Assembly: GCA_036571765.1 (NCBI GenBank)
Contig: BROE01000012.1
Coordinates: 9,039,969 to 9,103,968, forward strand
Length of the DNA: 64,000 nt
Direction: 5' to 3'
Origin: Plecoglossus altivelis
Taxonomy: Eukaryota; Chordata; Actinopteri; Osmeriformes; Plecoglossidae
Shown here: positions 14,201-26,075 of the stretch, in pieces
Layout: the number at the start of each line of letters is the position of its first letter
How positions within the stretch are numbered: position 1 is the stretch's first letter
Made by a program: the position numbers and the translations under genes
The notes under the pieces: model-generated
Told to the model about the DNA's origin: nothing
The model's input: only the letters and a program-made list of their open reading frames with translations
The model's database searches: none

Positions 14201-15241
14201 GAAAATTGTTTAGCTGTATTTTCATTAGCTAAACTAGAATAAATAACAATCATTTGAAAAGGGCTCATTTACTTTTAGTTGTATGATAATAGTTTGACTT
14301 ATCAGTTCACTCAATACAGGGGGAGATGCTTTCTGACAGAAATAGCAATGTTATGTGCAACTGAAATAAGTTCGACAAATGACTGGAAGGAAACATACAA
14401 AACATTCAGCAGCATCGTCCATGAGGCCCAGTTGGAAGCGCTGCTCGTCCTTAAAGGTCTCTGCCAGAGCGTGCCGGAGTGTGTCAGAGGGCAGCGCTCG
14501 CTCCCGGCTCTGCTGAAACTGGCTAAATATACTCTGAGAAGGGAAAAGACACACACACACACAATGTTTACATTTGCGTATTGTGTATGTTATGGCGTGT
14601 GTAGGCTGAACAGTCAAGTAGAGATTGAAGATGACACATTGACAGATTCAATGTTTCTTGTTAGGTAAACTCACAGTGCATTGTTAAGCGAGTTAACCGG
14701 TTGTTTAGAAAACGTTTGGATTTGTATACTGAAGGTACCTTTAAAGCACAGAAAATGCAGGCATCGCCCAGACAAAAGTGACCAGGAAGCTGCCTCAAAC
14801 TCCTCCGGAAAATGTCCAACTGCCAGAGGACCTTTAGAAGCACAACAGCAGCATACAATGAATTTTGTCTGCCATTTTATTTCTTCCCTCACTTGAAGCA
14901 GTGGGGGAGGACTGAATGAGAAGAACCACATGCTGCATTGGAAGTTACAGTTCATTTACTTCCAATTAAGAGCTGGAGTGATGCGAAGCCTAGAATCTGA
15001 GAGCACATTTTACCCTGGGCAACCATCTTTTGATCAGATAGCTTAATCAATATCAAATCAAGGATCATTAAAAACAAAACAAAAGTCCTGCAACACCCAC
15101 CTGCACAGCGCTGTTGAGGAAGCAGCTGTTCTGGCCTGGTTCATTGAGCAGGCCCTTGGTGAGGGCAAGAGACAGCATGCTCCCAGGCTGGTAGGACTTC
15201 CCCAGACCACCAGGCTTCTTGAAGAGCTTTGCCCATGCCAT
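5274..15241 (-). CDS. usp53: Ubiquitin carboxyl-terminal hydrolase 53 (tight-junction DUB)
   Basis: Fourteen coding exons in transcript order: 15241-15101, 14831-14739, 14533-14399, 13858-13745, 13482-13400, 13080-12975, 12112-11966, 11831-11682, 11528-11360, 11018-10959, 10192-10088, 9864-9736, 9556-8827, 6195-5274. They sum to 3084 bases (1027 residues) and phases agree at every junction. The N-terminal USP fold starts MAWAKLFKKPGG. The Cys box GQNSCFLNS puts the catalytic Cys at residue 40; the His box SSKHYSAF puts His at about 300, and WIFFDD follows. The long tail is disordered, with a 14-Gln run, LMTIYEDE, QRTESGYESSD and the conserved end SLTTYFNVDNCMTDTYRLKYH. Family knowledge: USP53 is linked to tight junctions, hearing and cholestasis; long listed as inactive, it has more recently been reported as a K63-linked-ubiquitin protease. 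The stop at 5274 is tentative because a GTAAGC donor-like site lies just before it at 5299. Confidence 0.95.
6811..6866. repeat. CT-rich simple repeat
   Basis: A pyrimidine tract of (CT)n interrupted by short spacers, ending in a C run. It lies in the last intron of usp53. Confidence 0.8.
9228..9269 (-). repeat. CAA/CAG repeat coding 14 glutamines in usp53
   Basis: Fourteen uninterrupted Gln codons (mixed CAA and CAG), then Leu-Leu-Gln-Gln-His, inside usp53 coding exon 13. It sits in the disordered tail just after the conserved segment VLNVDSVLSELERR. Human USP53 lacks a comparable Gln run at this place as far as I recall, so length variation between fish is likely. Confidence 0.9.
12639..12657. 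repeat. (GA)n microsatellite
   Basis: Pure GA dinucleotide tract in a usp53 intron. Confidence 0.85.
13307..13342. repeat. (GA)n microsatellite, interrupted
   Basis: GA tract with ACA and TA interruptions, in the usp53 intron between coding exons 5 and 6. Confidence 0.8.
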
Positions 15242-15984
15242 CGAGTTAGAGCCTGGCCCTGGTCAGATGGAGGAGGGGGGGGGGGTATTACAGTCAGATT
15301 AAAAAGTCCTTGGTGGCTACATTGGCCTCGTGTGTGACAGTATGTAATTGAACCTACATGGTCACAGCTGTCACAAATGTATCCAACGCATTTTCCGCAA
15401 TTAGAGAAAAGCTATAGACTAATGTAACAAAATAAACATTGCATACTTTTGATATAACATCAGCCTAAGACTAGCAGACATAATGAGGTTGTGGAGTGTT
15501 TCTGATACTGGCCATAGACATGCACTATATTCAATTTACTGAATTGAATAATACACACATATTTCATAATCAACATTTCTTTATGGAACTTAGTAGCACT
15601 TCTATAGTGAACTACAAAAGACCTGAGGAGACACTGGACTTGGTGTAGAAATATGTTCCCCTGAACCTCTAGTAGAACACTACATTGTACACAAAATGTA
15701 TAAAGGTCAATAAGTAATCATTGCTTATATTTGATCATCACTGAATAATTTATCTGTTTGGAGGAAAAGACAATGTAAGCTCAACTGAATAACCTGCTGC
15801 TCTAATTCTCCACATACGCTACACAAACACTCCCTGTGAAATAGTTCAGCACCACATCCAGTCTGTTGGCTTCCTGTCGACACGTCTCGCACTTGATCCT
15901 GAATTGCACATGGTGCTTCAAACAATCATAACATAAAGACAAAGTGAAACAGAAAGAATAGGGAGATGCTGCTTTAAGTCTTAC

Positions 15985-16102
15985 CTTCTGCAGCCATTGC
16001 GGGAGACTTGCTGCAGCTGGACATGCGGGGAGGAGAGAGTTGGTACTGTGGTCTGGCCATGAGAGCTGTCCATATCATCTCCCCACTTCCCCAAAAAGAT
16101 CA
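15985..16102 (-). other. usp53: usp53 upstream exon, 5' UTR or alternative start
   Basis: A strong donor (GAAG then GTAAG) ends an exon at 15985. Splicing to either candidate acceptor before the first coding exon (exon start 15258 or 15252) keeps frame with MAWAK. The upstream exon is open back to a TGA at 16100-16102 and has in-frame ATGs at 16076-16078, 16058-16060 and 16022-16024. Starting at the last would add the residues MSSCSKSPAMAAEG plus a few more. The conserved family start is MAW, so this is either 5' UTR or an optional N-terminal extension. The 5' limit of the exon is not known. Confidence 0.5.
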
Positions 16103-17775
16103 CCTGAGGTTTCACGGCTCATCCATAGGGAAGCCTGGGACTCGCACCACTCAACATCGAATGATAATCTGACTGAATCTAAAGTGAAGACAAGAGAAGG
16201 GGAGGAGAGAAGTAACATGCAACCCTTGCAGCAGCGTTAAAAGAAGTGGCCTGAATAATAACACCAGGAAGAAAGGCGAAAGAGCCTCTTTGGAATTAGC
16301 CGCATGTCTATCGTTTCGGAAAATAAAAAGTTTGGTGGCATTTTGGGGGTGTGACATCCGTTTCTGACTGATGCCAGCTCATTTGTGATTACTTCGGTTT
16401 GTCACATTTAACGCTTTAGGATAACTAAAATTATTTGCTGTCATCCATAGTCCATAGGATGAAAGTGTAAACACTCACTACTCCATACTCTCTTCCCACA
16501 AGTGGCAGGGCTGTATGAAGTTGAGGTGACTTCATTTGACTTTAGTTGATGTTTATGAATGTAATCTAGTAGGTAAGTCTGACGTCCGTAACAACTTTTA
16601 ATTTCTCGTCAGGCTTCGTATCCCAAACTATGTAGGTCGTAAGAGTTACAAGTAATGATACAAAGTAACGAACCTACACTATTCTGACACGTTCATAAAG
16701 CTGTAGGGTAGGCTAGCTATTTAGGATTCCTATACATGGACTGAGAAGCCTAGCAGATGGCTAAAGCTAAACACCGATAGCGTCTCCACCTGTTTCGACA
16801 CATGGTAGAGCTAGTCTAGTTATTTGACCACCAGTTTACCGCATCATCGCTCAGGTTCGGAAAACAAATTTATTTGCGCTACGAAGAAGCACCAGAAGAA
16901 CCCCAACCTACTCACCGCGTATGGATGTATAGTCACGCGTCTGATGAAAATTCCTATATTTTCGCAGCCCAGTTGTTCACATGAGATACAACCTGTCGTG
17001 GAAGTCCTGTCTCCGGAATTCTTTTGGAATCAGATATGATGCGGACGGTGCACTGTGTCAACCAGTGCGCGTGTATGGTTGGTCATCCCCGTGGTCAAAT
17101 AGGGCCCGCATGACTATAAATTACAGTAAAGCGTTAGCGTCAGCGCCCATGCACTAGGCGTCATTACAAATAGATATTGCGTTGTAGTAGTGTAGACCCC
17201 TATAGTAGTGTAGACCACTATGCAGAAGATTGCGGTTAAATCCAGCAAATCATTACATAAACGGGACTAGTGTGCTAGCCTTTGCCACCTGAATATCAGC
17301 AGCGGATTAGTGATGTTTCAAGAGTTGGGAGGTCAAACTCCGCCCCTAGTGTGCACTGCTGCAACGCAATCCCTGAGGAAACTAGCAGCATGGCACTACA
17401 TGCTTGTGTGTACTTCAGGAGGACCGACAACATTTGACACAATCGCCAGCTATTGTTATTGTTCCTTTGGGATGGGAATAGCCGTCACATCCACACGGTG
17501 TTACATAATCCTGCAGCACATGCTGCATTGAGTTCATTGTCTGTTGAGAATATCTGGTGTCTGATATGAATGGTGCAGTAACGCTTCCCTGCCTTCTGTC
17601 AGTTAAACCATTTACACTTAGTAGAGGAGGAGGTTGGAACGACAACATTTTGTAGATCTTGTAGGAGAGAGCCAGTTTGTATTATAACTGTTATAATTTT
17701 ATTGTAGCACCGCGCGCTTTAAACGCATAATGTGGACAGTTATCCAGGTCACAGTAAGCCTAATTGTTTGCTGAT
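16103..17775. other. usp53-myoz2 intergenic DNA, no gene seen
   Basis: It should hold the usp53 promoter and any further 5' non-coding exons. No exon with family similarity, no RNA gene and no mobile element is recognisable. Confidence 0.5.
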
Positions 17776-17832
17776 TTTATTACTACTTTTTGTTGTTGTA
17801 GCATTTCAATCCACCGATTAATCAAATACATT

Positions 17833-17838
17833 TTTATT
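17833..17838 (-). terminator. Possible myoz2 poly(A) signal
   Basis: Reverse-strand AATAAA about 590 bases after the myoz2 stop. A second one lies at 17776-17781. AU-rich ATTTATTT on the reverse strand near 18220 fits a 3' UTR. Which signal is used cannot be told from sequence. Confidence 0.35.
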
Positions 17839-18427
17839 TACACAATGGTGATCTTGGTCGTTGTTCAAGGCTCATGCTAAATTAGGACTAATGCAGACCA
17901 CACCATATTGAAATCTATGACAAAACACATTAAAATGTCTGCTTCGTATTTTTTTAATTTTCAGACTCTCAAATACAACTTCAGGTGTGATTTTTATATA
18001 CATTAATTTGCTTGGATGAAAAATTCATACACACCAGTAAGTGTCTGTACACATGGCACATTGAACATGTCAATAATTAATCAGGATTTAGCCTTAATGC
18101 TACGTGTTGTCACACACTGGTTAGATCTCACAAGATACTGTAACATAATACTTTATGCTCTGGTCATTGTGCAGACTACGAATATATTTTGATGTCAAAT
18201 ATATAATATACACCATTGAAAAATAAATAAATACAAGATATTCTAGAATTCACGTAAAACCTAAACTATTCATAAGACTTCAAACAACAACTGTAAAATG
18301 AAAATCAAATCAAATTCTCCTAACATAAATACGTGACACCAAAAAAATCCCACCACAAAAGGACCAATGCATAAATATATAGTTTGTTAAAATAGTGTGT
18401 GAGATCCCTTTGCACTTTGTCCTGTAT

Positions 18428-21400
18428 CTACAGGTCGTCAGACTCTGGGATCATCATAGGCTCCAGCGGGACAGAGGGAAGCATGATGGGGCTGCCATCA
18501 GAGACCCAGCCAAGGGCAGTCCTGTTGAAGGTAGGCCGCTTCATCCCAGGGTCCTGCAGCTCAGGATACTTGGGGGCATTGAGGTCCAACTCAGGGAGCT
18601 TGAAGGTGATTCCCCTGGGGGCTTTGTCGAAACCGCCAAACGGTGTGGCCACCCTGGAACCCCCCAAGGAAGTAGCAATATTTTGGGTTACAAACATACA
18701 AGAGTGCTAACAAGTCAAGGGTATGCAAGATATGATGTTGCATACAAGATATGATGACTACCCCACATCCTGTGGTCTAAAGTGAGGCAAATGCCAAATG
18801 TGTATGGGCTCTCGTGCCCTTATCTCGTTACCATACCCACACCTGGGCATAATAATACAGGAAAACGTCAAACGGCTCCTAAAGCACAGGATAAGTAGGT
18901 CTCAACAAAGAGGAGTGTTTCTACTGGGCGGGATGGTTCCTCAATGCCATTCTCTGTGTGGCTTGCCCTTTTTAACTCGTGCCCATTGAATGATGCAGGG
19001 TAAAATAAAAGATAGCAGACAAACCTATTGAAGCTCTTATAGTCAGGGCCTTCCTGCCTGGGCTCAGGGGCAGGCATCTTAAGGTTCAGAGTTTCAGCGA
19101 GTGCTGGGTCGTTGATGATAGCCTGCTCCCAGGGGGAGTGGTAGGACTTGGGCACGGCTGTACTGTTAAACTTCTCAGCAGGAACATCTTGCAAAGGTCC
19201 CCCGTAGCCTGGAAACAAATGCTCAAGAGGTTGGTAGTGTAAAACAATTATCACTGTGTGGATTTGATTTGATTGCCATGAAAGGATTGACATTGTAATC
19301 GGAGAGCTGAAATCAAATAAGTAAAGTATTACATTGCATAGTTATGCCTGTTATTATTAATCAGTCTTTTTTCCACATACCCATTAATATAGAGATCATA
19401 AATAAGATAGTTGTAAAAAATGAAGATAATCCACTGACAGATTGATGTATTTTCCCATCAATATAGTGCTAGGCTATCTCACAATCTTAAAATAGCACCT
19501 ATTCTAAGTGTCCGTTCATCCATCAAGGTGTGAAAAGCCCTGCCCATCCACTTGGGACATATCACGTTATGAGAGAGAGAGCTGTGTTGGGAACCTCCAC
19601 CACAAGTTTAACGGATGTACCAGTACCATGGGGAGAGGAAATACTGATAGTGTACCCTACTAAAGGGCAAGACCTCCCTCTGGGCACACCATGTCAAGCA
19701 TAGGGTCACGCCCTGTCGGACTATGTTCATTTACACGCTGTTATAACTACGGATCTCCATCGCAGTGCAATAATATGAAATAATTATCTAAATTCCAATT
19801 CAGTTTGCATGCATTGTACACAATTAAGCTGCTGTCATCAGCTGTCTAGAAGTCTGCATGGCACCTGTTATACAGTATCATTATCAGGATCCAATTACTT
19901 AATAACCTGTTTATATATACAGACTTGCAGTGAGGGTCACTTAGGCGCGGTGTGTTTGTAACTAAGGAAGGTTTTCAAATACGAATGACAGTTTTGTTGT
20001 GAGATGGTTAAATAAAGAATTATATATCCCCAAATCACAGAATTATATATGTAGTCCTGAAAAAACATCGGACTCCTTCCTACCGATTGGTGCAGTAAAA
20101 GGAGGCCCATAAGGAAGTCATTGGAGGAAACGTTTTGTACAGTATGCTTCAAACTATATGTGTCTGTCCTTGAATTAGTTTTTATAGCTCGTGCTTTTAT
20201 CCAAAGCAACATATAAATAGTGCAGTCATATCCTGATTGCTGTTGGGGGGTTGCGCTACTGTACCTGGTGCAATGTTTTCTGGATTTGGAGGGTTTCCCA
20301 GAGCTGGAGTGTTAGGAGGAGTTTTGCCTACTTCCTCTGTGGTTTCAGTGTTTTCCAAATTATTCTAGAAAAAAAACAGCATTGACTTTATAAGCTAAAG
20401 GTTGACAGTCTGTTTGGCAGATGCCTCAAAATAATACATCAAACCGTAACATATATTATAAAAAATGATCTAGACCATAGTCGACTTTCTCTCTCCCTCT
20501 CCCTCATTTCTGTCTCTCAAACACAACCACACTCCTCTACAGGCACTGATAAGTTGGGGAGCAACTCTCAAACAAAGTACTTGGGATGTCTTTCTGGCTC
20601 TCTGGCAAGAGTTGAAGAGGAAAAGGCCATCAGGCACATGCCTGTCCCTATCTCCCATGTGTGTGGACACTTTTGGCAGAAAGCTAGTCCATGTTGTTTT
20701 GACGGTCCAAGGCGTCAAATAATATGAACACGATACAGTCTAGAACTTCCTGAAACTTAAAGTCACGTTTAAAATGAGCTTTGGCCGAGACGCCGCCGAT
20801 CTCACTCACATTCAGCTGCATGTTCGTCTCATTCTGGATACTTTCAAATGTGTATTTTTCGGACCGCCGCTGGCGCATTTTGAAAAGTCTGGAGCCTCTG
20901 TTGGAGAGCAGGGAAAGCTCCTCAAGCATGATGTCTTTGGGAGTACACAGCTTCTTTCCAAGGTCCATGGTGTCACCTGAAAAATACCACAGGTATAAAA
21001 ATGTTACTGTGAAAAAGTATAAAAAGTGCTCAACACATGTGGTATGATGGGTTTGGGGGGGAATGTTTTGTTCACGTTTTAAATCCAGTCCAGAGTCGGT
21101 GTTTCAGTCCGTAATCTAGTCATTGTATTTATGAATCATTGTATTCTGAACATGACGCTTCACCAATAAGTACAGACGGAATGTACCCCAGCTGTCCCCT
21201 GCCTTCACAGTCCACAAACAGCAACCCCAGTTGTCCCTCACCCATCTCTAGCCCTCCTCACCCCTCTCCTCTCCTCCACTCCACACCCACCCAGAAATAG
21301 CCGGTTCAAAAAGGCCAACGACAAAAGGATTAAGCTGCCGTACGTAGTCAAACATCCCATTAGCGTATTTATGGCAAGTGACGAATACATGGCCCTGACT

Positions 21401-21560
21401 TTTTTTAAACTCATATCAAAATTCCCTCTTTCCAGAAGTCTGGGTTCTGTGGAGTCTGAGCCCAGGTCGTACCATTGGCATCGCCCCCTCGGACCTCTCG
21501 ACAAATAGCAGCCGCGTGCATCTTCCTCTCGCGGGTCGGCATAGTACAGTATTGAGACAT
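18428..21560 (-). CDS. myoz2: Myozenin-2 (calsarcin-1), Z-disc protein
   Basis: Five coding exons: 21560-21473, 20976-20810, 20364-20265, 19208-19025, 18653-18428, totalling 765 bases (254 residues; human is 264). Phases are consistent and all sites are GT-AG. Exon 2 ends at a strong GTGAGT donor although the frame stays open beyond it. Matches to MYOZ2 include MDLGKKLCTPKDIMLEELS, RLFKMRQRRSEKYTFES, TPPNTP, NPENIAPGYGGPL, EKFNSTAVPKSYHSPWEQA, DYKSFNRVATPFGGF and the C-terminal PESDDL. Family knowledge: MYOZ2 links alpha-actinin, filamin C, telethonin and calcineurin at the sarcomeric Z-disc of heart and slow muscle. The C-terminal five residues (E-S/T-D/E-D/E-L type) form the PDZ-ligand end typical of the family. 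It lies beside synpo2, another Z-disc gene, in the same order and orientation as in human. Confidence 0.96.
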
Positions 21561-23126
21561 TGCTGATTTGAGGTAAGATGGCACGTGTTTACCCCGGGGT
21601 ACTGGAAACACATAAAGGACATAGGAGGTACTCCTGAGAATGTTCTCATCATATGGGTGACCTATGAGATGATTATGAATGAGATGGGGATGAATACTAA
21701 AATGCCTATGACGTCACTTAAGATTTAGCTGCATATTACAGATTACACCAATGATTATTTCTCTTAGGATGTATCTTAGATTCAAGGCAATTAAAATGAT
21801 CCCCATCTAGAACATGCAGTACAATCCAAGTATTATAATTACACATACATGTAATGCTTTACACTATTTATGTTGTCACTAACACTGCAATTTTGTTAGG
21901 TTGTTACACAATCTAATATGAATGACAATTTATGAGTGGAAGTTGGAATAGAAATAGCAGGAATTTGATATTTTAGTATCAAAACAACTTCAACCCAAAG
22001 TCATTTATTTCACATATCTAAATGATGAGAGTTCAAACTTACCTTCAAATAACCTTGCAATGCATGTAAGTTGTGAACATTAAGGTGTCACATGCATTAT
22101 AAATCACCCGTGGCAGGGTCAGGGGTGAACATTGTGTCCCAGGGTAGTTTGTGCAATTGGAGACTCCTACTGTGATCTTGCCAAAAGAAATGTTTGTTCT
22201 AATAATGCACATGTTCCCTTCTGCACAATGACGTTCCAGGCAGATCTTTTGATTTTCATATTTAGCCACCCAGTTAAATGCATACATTTGGAGTATAAAC
22301 TTTTAAATCTAGATATAAGAAATATAAAAATGTACAGTTTAAGTAGCTCTTGGATACACACTATTATATAGTAATTTGTAAAGATTTTCATGATATTGTT
22401 TTGAATGTTCTCTCTGTTCAAAAATGCTATGACTCCAGATGAGTACCGATTGTTTTAATGTGCTCCATACATTGGAACTTTTGAATTCCTAAGGCAATAC
22501 ATGGTAATGTAACTGTTAGTGTCCTTCATTCACATTCAAATTATTCAGTCATCGTGAACAGCCAGTGTGTATCATTTACCTTTATTTACCATTTAGTACA
22601 CCATATTGTCAATTCATTCATATCCATGATCACATCTCTAACTAGAAGATAACAACTGCAAATCTATTATCCTTTCTTTTAAAAGAATATGAACCGAGAC
22701 TTTATTCTAACGTCTGATTCTTACAAGCATGGTATGTTTTACGTGTTTTAAAGGAAAATTAGTACAAGTGATTAACAAAGGATTTATAAAACACAAGCAG
22801 TGCCTGGTGTTGTTCAGTGTGTGGACAGCTACAACAAAACAAAATTAACAATCACAAACACACACCTAGTTGGATGAGTCCATACCTGTGTTGGTGTCCT
22901 GCCTGTTGTGTGTGTAACCTGTATCCTTGAGGGCACTGCTAGGAGCTCAGGGGTCACCCTAGGTAGTTCGATCTGCCCTGATCTTCACACTCCTGGCCAC
23001 TAAAGCCAAACTCTAGGCTGGCCTCTGTCTGTTGTCAGTGGTATGCAGCTTACATCAATTGGCTAAATTTAGCTTGCCAAACACTCAAAAGCACTCACAA
23101 ACTCCACAGGACATGTGGTGGCTATC

Positions 23127-23146
23127 AGAGAGAGAGAGAGAGAGAG
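23127..23146. repeat. (GA)n microsatellite
   Basis: Pure GA dinucleotide tract in intergenic DNA. Confidence 0.85.
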
Positions 23147-24050
23147 GAGGTGCATTATACCAACCAAACCTCAGTGCTCCCTTCTAGACACGTGTCCGGT
23201 CAACTTTTAAAAAGTCAAAATTAGGTATGACTTTCTTGCCCCTGCTGGTGTGTGGATTGAAACACAGCTCTTGCCACAAAGAGCCTCCACAACAGCAGGA
23301 ACACAACATAATGTGGTTATGTTGCACATCTCTGCATTAAGATGTGTGTGTTGGAATGTGTTGGGATGGCAGGTTACACTATAATGGCTCTATAGTCTAC
23401 TACCAAGTAGCACAGGAATGGCTTGATATTGTCTAACAATGGATCAAGTATGGTTTTTCATTCAGCCAATCACTCCAACACCTCCCATATCATAATCAAA
23501 TAATAAAAATAGCAGTGCCTTATTTATTCTAGGAAAATTATGCTTCTAGCATTTTACAATAAAACTGTTCAGCGTGTCTAGTTCAGGTACACATGAAGTG
23601 GAATCATTCACACATATTTCAGTGTTCACACATTTACTCTGGAAATTAGTGCACATATTTGCAAACTTTGCAGATCATGTGAATAAAACCTCATTCAGTT
23701 CTGACAGATCTTCAATTTCACTGCAAACCTTTGACCTATTCATGTCTGTCAAAAACTCCAAAATATATTTTTACATTACACATCTTTCACATTACCTTTA
23801 ACTTTTTATATTTGAGACATTATTTATTTATGATTGAAATTCAATCAAATGTAAAAACTCTTGTTTGTTTTGCTGCTGGTTTACTGGTTCAACCTTTTGA
23901 AGGCCTGTGCTGAAGTTTGATTAAACTTTTACCCATCATGCATAAACCCATGAAAATCATTCTTTTATCTTTTAACCTTTACTAAAATCACTTGCATTGA
24001 CCATCTGCTTAAATGACCTGCTACATGCTTTGGACTCTAAAAAAAACTCA

Positions 24051-24096
24051 GATATATCTAAGATATATATTTAGATATATCTAAAAGTATCTAAAT
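24051..24096. repeat. AT-rich palindrome cluster
   Basis: Repeated and inverted copies of AGATATATCTA and TTTAGATATATCTAAA. It could fold into a small cruciform. It lies about 200 bases downstream of the synpo2 alternative terminal exon. No function is inferred. Confidence 0.7.
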
Positions 24097-24289
24097 TCAA
24101 AGAAAATAGGCTTTGTGGTCAAACCTATTTAAAATGTAACTCAATCCCAAAATATCAATATACTTCATTCAAGTGACAAGTGATCAAGCATATGTGTAAG
24201 ATGCTTAGTGAGTATAAAGTACTGTAAGAACTGTAATATGCAGGCCTGACACCTGAGTTTCAGGGTTTGCATGGTTCTATCACCAGCAG

Positions 24290-24844
24290 TTACCTTCTCA
24301 TTGCAGTAGAAACCAAAGGAGCGTAGCTAGTTGGAGTGTTGTGGCCCATGCTGACACCTGTGTATCCAAAGCTGGCCCTACTCCGTGGCACCAGAGGCTG
24401 AGCGGGCCTGAAGGGAGGCCCGTAGATCACAGGTTTCTCCAGGGACGACCTGGTCTGGCTTACGGACAGGGGGTGAAAATACGGACTTGTAGGATAATAC
24501 CCCTCATGAGGACCTGCTCCAGGGGTGTCCAGTGACACCTTGCGCTTCCACTCAGCCGGAGGCTCTGGGAGAGATCTACGGTGGGCGGCAGATGAAACGT
24601 TGGAGGCGATAGACTGTGGAAGGCTTTGGAAATTGAAGGCCTCGTCCACCAGGCCCAGGGGGCTCCTGGCTGCAGCCTGCCAGGGAGTAGGGGGTTTGTA
24701 GCTCCTCTCCGGCAGGGACGTCTGCCTATCCATCAGACTCAGAGATGGCTGGAATCCAGAGGTGATGGGTGAAGACATGGGCTTATAGAAGGGCATAGAG
24801 GGCAGACGCCGGGGCAGACTCAGGGAGTAGCTTCTCCCCAGTCC
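24290..24844 (-). CDS. synpo2: Alternative 3'-terminal exon of synpo2 (long isoform)
   Basis: The exon starts at 24844 after a TTTCAG acceptor and stays open for 184 codons to TAA at 24290. It contains SLPERSYKPPTPWQAAARSP followed by LGLVDEAF, the signature shared by the C-termini of synaptopodin and long synaptopodin-2. The exon begins in phase 0. The donor that joins it to the 27652-30119 exon is not clear: the only phase-0 GT near the end of the homologous region is weak (CAT then GTTGTA). An unrecognised intermediate exon is possible. The family assignment is secure; the splice path is not. Confidence 0.8.
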   Translation of the reverse strand, partial: GLGRSYSLSLPRRLPSMPFYKPMSSPITSGFQPSLSLMDRQTSLPERSYKPPTPWQAAARSPLGLVDEAFNFQSLPQSIASNVSSAAHRRSLPEPPAEWKRKVSLDTPGAGPHEGYYPTSPYFHPLSVSQTRSSLEKPVIYGPPFRPAQPLVPRSRASFGYTGVSMGHNTPTSYAPLVSTAMRR

Positions 24845-26010
24845 CTGAAAGTGAAGAATGGTATCAACTTAGTTGCATGTAGATGATGGGTTGTAGAATA
24901 TATACTGTTGTGTTGAGGTTTATATTAATAGATCAGAATACTTAGATAAAAGCGTTTCGTGTTCACAAGCATGCGGTGTCCTGTTTAACATCTAATAATA
25001 TTGTGTCTGAAGTCAGGTGGACTTTGCCGCCACCTTCTGGTATCTTGTTAGCACTGCTTGGAGGCAACATCCTAAACAAGCCCTGGACTCTATACATTAG
25101 GAACAAATCATCGTTTTTAGTTGTTTGTGCATTGTAACCGTTTAAAGCAATTATTTTAGTGGGATTAACAAAAAATATGACCAGAGTCTAAAGGTTGAGG
25201 TTAACTCTACAGACAAGTAACCTAGAATTCTTTGCATGATTGAAGACTTCTATAAATAACACCTGTTAGTTCCACTTCATGCTACATTGAAGCCCAGAGA
25301 AGAAAGCATAGAGATAGTTGCTGGTGCTGAATTGCCTTCAAATCTGATGATGCAACATCCATTCACATGTTGGTTAGGATTTATGTTCCAGACATACCAG
25401 GCCACTTCATGAGCTTGTTCGCCTGTAAATAACCACTCACCATTTCCAGGAGCAACTGGGGGAGTTTTTTCAGCACTTACCTCACTTTGAAGGCCTTTCA
25501 GCAATGGCAGATGAAGTTATTTCAGTGGGGATAAGGACACTAAAACTCCTGTACTATTGCTGTAGGCAACGTAGATAACGAAAGAGGCTACTTTCGAAAA
25601 GTTAACAAAATACTGTGGACTCCGCTCTACTCCCAATGATATGTTTAGCCCAGACCCAATCCAATAGATCAGCAGTCAGCACCATCTCAAAAACTGTGCA
25701 GCGCTGAGTCGAATTTCAAGATCAAAGGCTATGGCCTTCAAACGATTTGAAGGCCATCCAAACTCCAATACAGTTTTCCTTTTACAGCCACTGCATTTTG
25801 AAATATTTACCATTTAAGGAGTGTAATATAAAGAGAAAAATACGAGTTTAATAAGGTTGAGCTGATTATTCAACTAGTTGTGGAACAGGGTGCAAGAGCT
25901 TGAATGCAGATGTAGAAGAACAGAGGACGTGAACAAGAAGAGAACAGAAAACAGAAGATTTAATAGCATAATGGTGCATATTACAAGAAGTGCAATATTC
26001 AGAATGATTT

Positions 26011-26075
26011 ATGACAGAAAGAAAAAGAAAGGAAGGAAGGAAGAAAGGAAGGAAGAAAGAAAAGGAGAAAAGGTT
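26011..26075. repeat. Purine (GGAA/GAAA)n tract
   Basis: One strand is almost entirely A and G, built from GAAA and GGAA units. It lies between the two synpo2 3' exons. Confidence 0.8.

Larger units (their letters stand above)
21561..24289. other. myoz2-synpo2 intergenic DNA, no gene seen
   Basis: It holds the myoz2 promoter side and the synpo2 3' flank. It is AT-rich, with a (GA)n tract at 23127-23146 and an AT palindrome cluster near 24051. No coding or RNA gene was recognised. Confidence 0.5.

Noticed and set aside
20684..20809. Open frame continuing past myoz2 exon 2
   Set aside because: A strong GTGAGT donor at 20809 with the right phase and the family alignment show that this is intron.
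25277..25504. 75-codon reverse-strand frame
   Set aside because: No similarity to synaptopodin or other families and no convincing flanking splice sites in phase with synpo2.
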